Assembly (NCBI GenBank): GCA_020849155.1
Contig: JADLGU010000351.1
Location: 1-28,641 of the forward strand
Length of the DNA stretch: 28,641 nucleotides
Source of the DNA: Rhodocyclaceae bacterium
Lineage (GTDB): Bacteria > Pseudomonadota > Gammaproteobacteria > Burkholderiales > Rhodocyclaceae
Direction: 5' to 3'
Shown here: positions 23,629 to 28,641 of the stretch, piece after piece
Position numbering within the stretch: position 1 is the first letter of the stretch
Layout: every line of letters starts with the position of its first letter
Notes under the pieces: model-generated
Databases searched by the model: none
What the model was told of the DNA's origin: nothing
The model's input: only the letters and a program-made list of their open reading frames with translations
Position numbers and translations under genes: made by a program

Positions 23629-24183
23629 CTACAGCCCCAACCGCTGGCAGATCGTCGTCGTCAGCCCGGCCTGGTTGAGGGTGTAGAAGTGCAGGCCCGG
23701 CGCCAAACGTCCGGCCAGGGTCGGGTTGATGGCGAGCGTGCCGATTAGGCTTTCCGTCGAGGCGTAGCGGGTGAGCCCGTGGCTGCTCCACTTGCGGCCG
23801 CCGACCCCGAAGGGCGCGAACACACCGATGCCGAAGCGCCAATCCGGACTGGTTGCTTTCGGCAGATAGTACAGATGCGGCGGTGCGAAAACCTGTAGCT
23901 CAGTGTCTTCGGGCCGGCCGGCCGGATTACGGTAGGCGGTGGCCGGCGCGACCAGCGTGGCGCCGCCGTAAATCTGGCGTTGCGGATTCAGCAGCGCCAG
24001 CCCTGCCGGGTTGTAGGCGAAGGCGGATGGGTCGTCGGCCAGTCCGACGAACGCCGTTCCCATGGCGGCGGCGCGTGCACCGTACACCGGGCCTCCGGCA
24101 GGCGCTGGCGATGGCCAGACCGCGGCCAGCAGAAAGGCGGCGGACAGCAAGCCACCCCCGATGTGCTTGATCGAAGCGAACAT
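23629..24183 (-). CDS. Truncated OmpP1/FadL-like outer-membrane protein fused to a metF tail
   Basis: A 184-residue open frame with a strong GGGAGG site and a signal peptide (LLSAAFLLAAVWPSPAPA). The mature N-terminus (GARAAAMGTAFVGLADDPSA, then FAYNPAGLALL) is typical of OmpP1/FadL/TodX outer-membrane channels for hydrophobic compounds. Those are usually over 400 residues. Here the similarity stops near residue 160, and the last 24 residues (APGLHFYTLNQAG and then LTTTICQRLGL) are identical to the end of MetF encoded at 27309-28136. The beta-barrel cannot be complete, so this is most likely a broken, chimeric gene that kept an open frame. An interspersed repeat copy lies about 72 bases upstream. 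Confidence 0.75.
   Translation of the reverse strand: MFASIKHIGGGLLSAAFLLAAVWPSPAPAGGPVYGARAAAMGTAFVGLADDPSAFAYNPAGLALLNPQRQIYGGATLVAPATAYRNPAGRPEDTELQVFAPPHLYYLPKATSPDWRFGIGVFAPFGVGGRKWSSHGLTRYASTESLIGTLAINPTLAGRLAPGLHFYTLNQAGLTTTICQRLGL
23633..23703 (-). repeat. Partial duplication of the metF 3' end
   Basis: Bases 23633-23703 align without gaps to 27313-27383, with differences only at 23640, 23680 and 23695 (68 of 71 identical). The match ends abruptly at 23704 and weakens two codons before the stop. All three differences leave the shared 24 residues unchanged in protein. Confidence 0.88.
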
Positions 24184-24254
24184 GCCACCTCCCTGTAACG
24201 AGCGGCTATCTTCTGCAACCGGTCTCATCGAGCCATCCACGGCGGCGGCATTTC

Positions 24255-24283
24255 TCGCCGTCCCGCGCAGACTGACTTTTGTT
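24255..24283 (-). repeat. Short interspersed repeat, copy 5 of 6
   Basis: On the minus strand: AAAAGTCAGTCTGCG followed by CGGGACGGCGA. It lies about 72 bases upstream of the FadL-like start and points toward it. GTCT and GGAC can pair around GCGCG. Confidence 0.75.
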
Positions 24284-24328
24284 TCGTATGCCGGCTATTC
24301 CACCAAGGTATTAATCCAAGCGATGAAT

Positions 24329-24358
24329 TGATGACGTCATTATGCACCTCCCATAATC
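24329..24358 (+). promoter_or_regulatory. Probable promoter with palindromic operator for the cytochrome gene
   Basis: TTGATG (24329-24334) and CATAAT (24353-24358) are 18 bases apart, a fair sigma-70 match, with the cytochrome ATG 31 bases downstream. The perfect palindrome ATGACGTCAT (24332-24341) overlaps the -35 box, as an operator would. The binding protein is unknown. Confidence 0.4.
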
Positions 24359-24389
24359 GGGCCGCTGTCATTACCTACAGGAGGGGATC

Positions 24390-24710
24390 ATGAATATCGT
24401 CAGCAAGGCTTGGCTGTGCGGCGCCGCCGCGCTGTTGTTCGGCACTCCGGTCCAGGCCCAGCAGCATGCTGAAGGCGGCAAGGCCTACGCCGTCTTCAAT
24501 TGCGGGCAATGCCACGGCGAGGACGCGCGCACGCCAAACAAGCAGGGCGTGCCGAAGATCGCCGGGCTGGACAGCAGATACATCGCCGAACAGACCAGCA
24601 AGCTGATCGACTCGATGTCGCACAAGGGCGCCATCGCCGGTTGCGCGGAACCGCCGACCAGGGCGCAGATCCAGGCCATCGCGGAGTGGGTGAGCCGCCA
24701 GCCGAACTAG
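24390..24710 (+). CDS. Small periplasmic c-type cytochrome
   Basis: A 106-residue exported protein with CAGGAGG upstream and a signal peptide (LCGAAALLFGTPVQA). The heme-binding motif C-G-Q-C-H is at residues 38-42, preceded by GGKAYAVFNC as in class I cytochromes c (c553/c4-like). Met76 (IDSMSHKG) is a candidate distal ligand. GVPKIAGLDSRYIAEQ and the C-terminal helix (AQIQAIAEWVSRQ) also fit the family. It would shuttle electrons in the periplasm; the partner is not evident. The histidine kinase gene starts about 70 bases downstream. Confidence 0.85.
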   Translation: MNIVSKAWLCGAAALLFGTPVQAQQHAEGGKAYAVFNCGQCHGEDARTPNKQGVPKIAGLDSRYIAEQTSKLIDSMSHKGAIAGCAEPPTRAQIQAIAEWVSRQPN

Positions 24711-24783
24711 CCCGGCGCGATCGCCCGCCCCGGCGCGACCGGGTATTATGCTGACATCCTGAGCATTGCCGGGGGAGGGCGAC

Positions 24784-26547
24784 ATGCGCTGGTACCGGAA
24801 GTGGCTGGCGAGGGCGGGCTTGTATTTTCCCGAGCCCGGCCGCGAGGAGGCGTTCCGCGAGCATTTCGTGGAGCGCCACCTCAATCTGATGCAGATCTTC
24901 CTGCTCGGCGGCGCCATCCTGTCCACCGTCTCGATCTCATGGAATGTCACGCTCGATCCGGTGCATGCGCCTGACACGCATTGGATCAAGCTGGCCGTTT
25001 TGCCTCTGCTACTCATCCCGCAAGCCATGCTGCTCCTGCCGCGCCTGCGGCGCCATGCCGAGAAGCTGGTGATCCTGCCGCCGACCATCGCACTGATGAC
25101 ACAGCTGTTCCTGGTCATGCCGGCCCTCGACGGCGGCATGGCCTATACCGCTCATCCCACCATGCAGACCATGCTGTTCTTCATCGCCTTCCTGTGGGCG
25201 CGCTTCCTCTACATCGTGTTCATTTCCCTGTTCTGTTCGGCGGCCTTCGTCGCCGCGCACCTTCTGGTGCCCGAGAACGCGGCCCGTCTGCTCGAGATCA
25301 ACGCCCATTTCGTTTTCGCCTTCGCCGGTGCGCTGATGTGGGCGGCGTACTGGCAGGAGCGCCTGCATCGGCGCCAGTTCGACACGCTGCAGGCGCTCGA
25401 TGCCGCCCGCATCACGGCCGAGCAGGCCAACCAGGCCAAGATGCGCTTTCTCGCTTCCGCCAGCCATGACCTGAGGCAGCCGATCCATGCCCTCGGCCTC
25501 AACGTCTATGCTCTGAAGAACCAGGTGCGTTATCCGGAACAAAAGGAGGTCATGGGCGAGATTGAGCTGGCGGTCGGTGCCATGCAGCGGATGTTCCATT
25601 CCCTGCTCGACCTGTCGCGGCTGTCCGCCGGGTTGGTCAAACCCGAGCCGGTCGTTCTCTCGATGAATGAACTGATGCGCGAATTGGAATCGATGTTCGG
25701 CGCCACGGCGCGCGGCAAGGGTCTGGAGTTCAGACTGACGGGGTGTCACCGTCGCGTCAGGAGCGATCCGCAGTTGCTGCGGCAGATCCTGCAGAACCTG
25801 GTGGCCAACGCCGTGCGCTACACCGAGCGCGGCGGCGTGCTGGTCGGCTGCCGCCGGCGCGGCGCGATGCTGAGCATCGAGGTCTGGGACACCGGGCCGG
25901 GCATCGCCAAAGATGCGCTCGACAGCATCTTCGTCGAGTTCGTGCGCCTTGGCCGGCAGGGCTACGAGGGCGAGCGCGGCCTCGGCATCGGGCTGGCCAT
26001 CGCGCGCGAGGCCGCGCAGGTGCTGGACCATGCGCTCAGCGCGCGCTCGCGGCCGGGGCGCGGCAGCTGTTTCGCCGTGAGCGTCCCGCTCACCGAGGAA
26101 GCGCCGGCGGTCAGGCCGGCACCGGCCGCCGGCGCGAACCGCGTCGAGGGCGCCTTCGTCGTGGTGATCGACGACGACCGCGAAGTCCTCGACGGCATGC
26201 GTCGGCTGCTTGATCTGTGGGGCTGCCACAGCGTGCTGGCCGCCTCCGGCGCGCAGGCGCTGGCGGTGCTGGCGGGGCACGAGCGCATTCCCGATCTGAT
26301 CGTCTGCGACTACGAACTGGCGAACGGGGAAACGGCGGACGATGCGGTGCGGCGCATTCACCAGGAGATCTGGCCGGACATCCCCGTGCTCGTGATCACC
26401 GCCACCGGACTGGCCGCCGATCTGACCGGGCGCACGAAAAACGGCTATCGGCTGCTGCGCAAGCCGCTCGCCCCGGACACGCTGCGCGCGGCCATGGAGG
26501 CGGCGCTGGCGACGCACCCTCCCGCGACGGTTGCGGCCTCAGCCTGA
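24784..26547 (+). CDS. Hybrid sensor histidine kinase
   Basis: A 587-residue inner-membrane protein. The ATG at 24784 follows GGGGGAGGG. About six membrane spans occupy residues 35-200. A dimerisation/phosphoacceptor domain follows with His228 (ASASHDLRQPIHALGL, a form common in FixL/NahK-like hybrid kinases). The ATPase domain has the N box (LVANAVRY), DTGPGIA and GLGIGLAIA. A C-terminal receiver domain has acidic residues at VVIDDDRE and phosphoacceptor Asp509 (IVCDYELA). The signal is presumably sensed in the membrane. Its 3' end overlaps by 9 bases the convergent response-regulator gene, its likely partner. Confidence 0.9.
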   Translation: MRWYRKWLARAGLYFPEPGREEAFREHFVERHLNLMQIFLLGGAILSTVSISWNVTLDPVHAPDTHWIKLAVLPLLLIPQAMLLLPRLRRHAEKLVILPPTIALMTQLFLVMPALDGGMAYTAHPTMQTMLFFIAFLWARFLYIVFISLFCSAAFVAAHLLVPENAARLLEINAHFVFAFAGALMWAAYWQERLHRRQFDTLQALDAARITAEQANQAKMRFLASASHDLRQPIHALGLNVYALKNQVRYPEQKEVMGEIELAVGAMQRMFHSLLDLSRLSAGLVKPEPVVLSMNELMRELESMFGATARGKGLEFRLTGCHRRVRSDPQLLRQILQNLVANAVRYTERGGVLVGCRRRGAMLSIEVWDTGPGIAKDALDSIFVEFVRLGRQGYEGERGLGIGLAIAREAAQVLDHALSARSRPGRGSCFAVSVPLTEEAPAVRPAPAAGANRVEGAFVVVIDDDREVLDGMRRLLDLWGCHSVLAASGAQALAVLAGHERIPDLIVCDYELANGETADDAVRRIHQEIWPDIPVLVITATGLAADLTGRTKNGYRLLRKPLAPDTLRAAMEAALATHPPATVAASA

Positions 26548-27222
26548 GCTTGCGCTCCCTTCCAGGCCGATGCCGTGCTGGGAGAGCCAGATCACGGCCT
26601 GGGTGCGCGAGGTGACGTTCATGGCGCGCAGCGCCGCGCTGACATAGACCTTCACCGTCGCTTCGGAGATGCCGAGGTTGCGCGCGATGGTCTTGTTGGG
26701 CAGGCCCCTGACGAGCATGCGCAGTGTGTCGATCTGGCGATCCGTGAGGCCGAGGGCTGCCAGGCCGGCGGGTTTGGCCGCAGTGGCCGGGGATCTGTCG
26801 CCGGCGGGCAGCGCGGCCTTCTGTTCATTGATTACCGTGTGTGGCACGTAGACGCCCCCGGCCAGCACCAGCCCGAGGGCCGACCAGACGAGGTCCGGGT
26901 TCATGCTCTTGGGGATGAAGCCCATCGCACCGCGGTTGAGGGCGTCGAGAATGGTGTTTCTGTCATCTGCGGCGGACAGCACCACGACGGGCGCGTTGGG
27001 GCAGGCGCTGCGGACGGCATCGAGGGCGGCCAGCCCGGCGCAGTCCGGCAGATTCAGATCCAGCAGGATCAGGTCCGGGGCATTCTGCCCATCGGATAGC
27101 AACGCGAGGGCGCTGCCGCAGTCCGGTGCCTCGATGACGCGGCAGTCCGCGTCATGTCGGCACAGCATCGCGTTGACCCCCGTACGGATCAGCGGATGAT
27201 CGTCGACGACCAGCACCTTCAT
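26539..27222 (-). CDS. NarL/FixJ-family response regulator
   Basis: A 227-residue cytoplasmic regulator. The receiver domain (1-120) has Asp7/Asp8, phosphoacceptor Asp55 (LILLDLNLP), Ser83 and Lys105. A linker of about 30 residues leads to a LuxR-type helix-turn-helix (about 155-220: LGLTDRQIDTLRMLVRGLPN, then KTIARNLGISEATVKVYVSA). Phosphorylation would promote dimer formation and DNA binding. The gene is convergent with the hybrid kinase and overlaps its end. A copy of the interspersed repeat lies about 50 bases before the start in the same orientation. Confidence 0.9.
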   Translation of the reverse strand: MKVLVVDDHPLIRTGVNAMLCRHDADCRVIEAPDCGSALALLSDGQNAPDLILLDLNLPDCAGLAALDAVRSACPNAPVVVLSAADDRNTILDALNRGAMGFIPKSMNPDLVWSALGLVLAGGVYVPHTVINEQKAALPAGDRSPATAAKPAGLAALGLTDRQIDTLRMLVRGLPNKTIARNLGISEATVKVYVSAALRAMNVTSRTQAVIWLSQHGIGLEGSASSG

Positions 27223-27272
27223 CGTGCCTGCCCCTAGTGGTTGCGCCGGCGTATCTTATCCGGTCTTTACGA

Positions 27273-27302
27273 CGCCGTCCTGCGCGGACCGACTTTTCCG
27301 GG
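27273..27302 (-). repeat. Short interspersed repeat, copy 6 of 6
   Basis: On the minus strand: CCGGAAAAGTCGGTCCGC followed by GCAGGACGGCG. GTCC-GCGCA-GGAC forms a perfect 4-base stem. It lies between the metF stop codon and the response-regulator start, pointing to the latter. Confidence 0.78.
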
Positions 27303-27308
27303 GGAGGG

Positions 27309-28136
27309 TCAGAGCCCCAGCCGCTGGCAGATCGTCGTCGTCAGCCCGGCCTGGTTGAGCGTGTAGAAGTGCAGTCCCGGCGCGCCCTGGGCCAGCAGGC
27401 GTTCGCACAGCTCCGTCACCACGTCGAGGCCGAAGGCGCGCACCGAGGCGCTGTCATCACCCAGGCTCTCGAACTTTTTCCGCATCCAGCGCGGGATCTC
27501 CGCGCCGCAGGCATCCGAGAAGCGGGCGATCTTGCTGAAGTTGGCGATCGGCATGACGCCCGGCACGATCGGCACCGTCACGCCGAGTCCCTGCGCCGCC
27601 TCGACGAAATGCGCATAGGCGTCGGCGTTGTAGAAGTACTGGGTGATGGCCGAGTCGGCGCCGGCGTCGACCTTGCGCTTGAAGTTGGCGAGGTCGTTGC
27701 GCGGGCTCTTCGCCTGCGGGTGGTACTCGGGGTAGGCCGCCACTTCGATGCGGAACCAGTCGCCGGTCTCGGCGCGGATGAATTCCACCAGTTCGTTGGC
27801 GTAGCGGAACTCGCCCGGGTCGGCCATGCCCGAGGGCAGGTCGCCGCGCAGGGCGACGATGCGGCGGATGCCGGCGTCCCGGTAGCGCTGCAGCACGGCG
27901 CGCACGTTGTCGCGCGTCGAGCCGATGCAGGAGAGGTGCGGTGCCGCCGGCAATCCCTCTTGCTGGATTTCCAGCACCGTCTCCAGCGTGCGGTCGCGCG
28001 TCGAGCCGCCGGCGCCGAAGGTGCAGGAGAAGAAAGCCGGCTTGAGTTGCGCCAGCTGGCGCCGCGTGGCGCGCAGCTTCTCGGCGCCCTCGGCCGTTTG
28101 CGGCGGGAAGAATTCAAAGGAGATTTCGGGTTTCAT
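27309..28136 (-). CDS. metF: 5,10-methylenetetrahydrofolate reductase
   Basis: A 275-residue FAD enzyme that reduces 5,10-methylene-THF to 5-methyl-THF for methionine synthesis. Close similarity to E. coli MetF runs throughout: SFEFFPP with catalytic Glu8, AAPHLSCIGSTRDN, IRRIVALRGDLP, AAYPEYHPQAKS, NFKRKVDAGADSAITQYFYN, VPGVMPIANF and the end LHFYTLNQAG. The ATG at 28136 gives the normal length; the frame upstream is not MetF-like. The start overlaps the PIN-toxin stop as ATGA, an unusual partner. There is no riboswitch-like leader in view, because the preceding gene abuts it. Its last 24 codons are duplicated at 23633-23703. Confidence 0.95.
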   Translation of the reverse strand: MKPEISFEFFPPQTAEGAEKLRATRRQLAQLKPAFFSCTFGAGGSTRDRTLETVLEIQQEGLPAAPHLSCIGSTRDNVRAVLQRYRDAGIRRIVALRGDLPSGMADPGEFRYANELVEFIRAETGDWFRIEVAAYPEYHPQAKSPRNDLANFKRKVDAGADSAITQYFYNADAYAHFVEAAQGLGVTVPIVPGVMPIANFSKIARFSDACGAEIPRWMRKKFESLGDDSASVRAFGLDVVTELCERLLAQGAPGLHFYTLNQAGLTTTICQRLGL

Positions 28137-28588
28137 GGTGTCGGATCGGTGTCTTCCGGCGTCAGCTTGGCCAGGCAGTCGGCTGCGGCAGCGGCGAGTT
28201 TTCCGTCGAAGGTCAGCAGGGGCGCCCGCAATTCGGCGGCCAGCCAAAGATAGGACGCGTCATAGGCGGACAGGCGATAGCGCTGCGCCAGGCCGAAGAC
28301 GTCCGCCGGCGGTGTTTCGGCGAGACGGATCGGGCCGAAGTCGAAGCCTTCCAGCCTTGCGGCCAGATTCTCCGGGGAAGCCTGTCCGCGGCGCAGCTTG
28401 TTCATGGCGACGTTGGCGATTTCGTAGGGTAGCAGGGTTGGCGCGTGCAGCGCGTAGGGATGCAGGCGCGCCAGGGCTTCCTCGCCTTCCGGCTCTCCGA
28501 AGACGAACGCCGCCAGGACGTTGGCGTCGACGACGGCGGGCGGGCGCATCGCATACGAGGCCGGCGGCTCGGCGACATAGAGCGTCAT
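28133..28588 (-). CDS. PIN-domain ribonuclease toxin, VapC-like
   Basis: A 151-residue protein. Acidic residues that form the metal site of PIN nucleases are present: Asp21 (VVDANVLAAF), Glu56 (LLPYEIANV), Asp110 (SAYDASYLWLA) and Asp128 (LLTFDGKL). VapC toxins cut tRNA or rRNA and are held inactive by a partner antitoxin encoded just upstream. The ATG at 28588 overlaps the stop of an upstream frame as ATGA; the internal ATG at 28549 gives the more usual PIN start. Its stop overlaps metF, so the housekeeping gene may depend on this operon. Confidence 0.82.
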   Translation of the reverse strand: MTLYVAEPPASYAMRPPAVVDANVLAAFVFGEPEGEEALARLHPYALHAPTLLPYEIANVAMNKLRRGQASPENLAARLEGFDFGPIRLAETPPADVFGLAQRYRLSAYDASYLWLAAELRAPLLTFDGKLAAAAADCLAKLTPEDTDPTP

Positions 28589-28641
28589 GATTTGCCGCTT
28601 CGCTTTTTCGTTTTTGGCGAGTGCGTCGGTGCGATGTCGGA
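28585..28641 (-). CDS. C-terminal end of an upstream gene, possibly the VapB-like antitoxin
   Basis: An open frame enters from the window edge and ends in TGA overlapping the toxin ATG. The visible 18 residues are basic (THSPKTKKRSGKS at the end). Position and overlap fit a toxin-antitoxin pair, but too little is present to identify a DNA-binding fold. Confidence 0.35.
   Translation of the reverse strand, partial: SDIAPTHSPKTKKRSGKS

Noticed and set aside
24711..24738. Direct repeat CCCGGCGCGA (24711-24720 and 24729-24738) after the cytochrome gene
   Set aside because: A ten-base repeat of low complexity in GC-rich DNA is expected by chance, with no sign of an attachment site.
26161..26530. 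Naming the kinase/regulator pair as fixL/fixJ
   Set aside because: The kinase has membrane spans and its own receiver but no heme PAS domain, so only the broad family is supported.
1..28641. Insertion sequence or prophage as source of the TPR block
   Set aside because: No transposase, integrase, terminal inverted repeats or phage genes were seen. The short repeats alone do not show a mobile element.

Overview
The window is GC-rich, gene-dense bacterial DNA. MetF, a HerA/YjgR-type ATPase, a SHDLRQP-type hybrid histidine kinase, a NarL/FixJ-type regulator and a CHASE2 adenylate cyclase together suggest a betaproteobacterium, possibly Rhodocyclales. That placement is inferred from family resemblance, not from a marker gene. 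I see no rRNA, tRNA, CRISPR array or transposase, and no gene-free stretch longer than about 210 bases.

Layout. 1-471: C-terminal end of a HerA-like ATPase. 673-17426: an all-plus-strand block of envelope genes. It opens and closes with secreted TPR-CHAT (caspase-like) proteins of about 1080 residues. Between them lie a tail-anchored protein with a duplicated four-cysteine module, two membrane proteins, a secreted trypsin/HtrA-type protease with an Asp-rich tail, five secreted TPR proteins (8402, 9192, 10358, 11526, 13439) and several small genes of unknown function. 17593-20918: a small DUF6959-like gene coupled to a CHASE2 adenylate cyclase, converging on a CRP/FNR regulator with an intact cyclic-nucleotide pocket and its downstream partner. 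21105-23565: a small secreted protein with three SANCD motifs, a FecR-like exported protein, a membrane protein, and a second member of the four-cysteine family. 23629-24183: a truncated OmpP1/FadL gene whose last 24 codons are a copy of the metF 3' end. 24390-27222: a cytochrome c, a hybrid histidine kinase and a convergent LuxR-type response regulator. 27309-28641: a VapC-like PIN toxin overlapping metF, with the tail of an upstream gene at the window edge.

How the parts may work together (inference). Four of the five small TPR proteins and the second CHAT protein start their mature sequence with the same G-E-A-E-W block directly after the signal peptide. CHAT and trypsin-like proteases are both secreted here, and kinesin-light-chain-like TPRs bind peptides or proteins. 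The block therefore looks like a periplasmic proteolytic surveillance or maturation system whose TPR recognition parts are diversifying by duplication. The cyclase and CRP-like protein could form a local cAMP circuit next to it.

Non-coding structure. A repeat of about 29 bases occurs six times. Five copies lie 14-75 bases upstream of a gene start and point the same way as that gene: three before secreted TPR genes, one before the FadL-like gene and one before the response regulator. Two other two-copy repeats occur: a hairpin after two TPR genes, and a 36-base element at 3934 and 20987.
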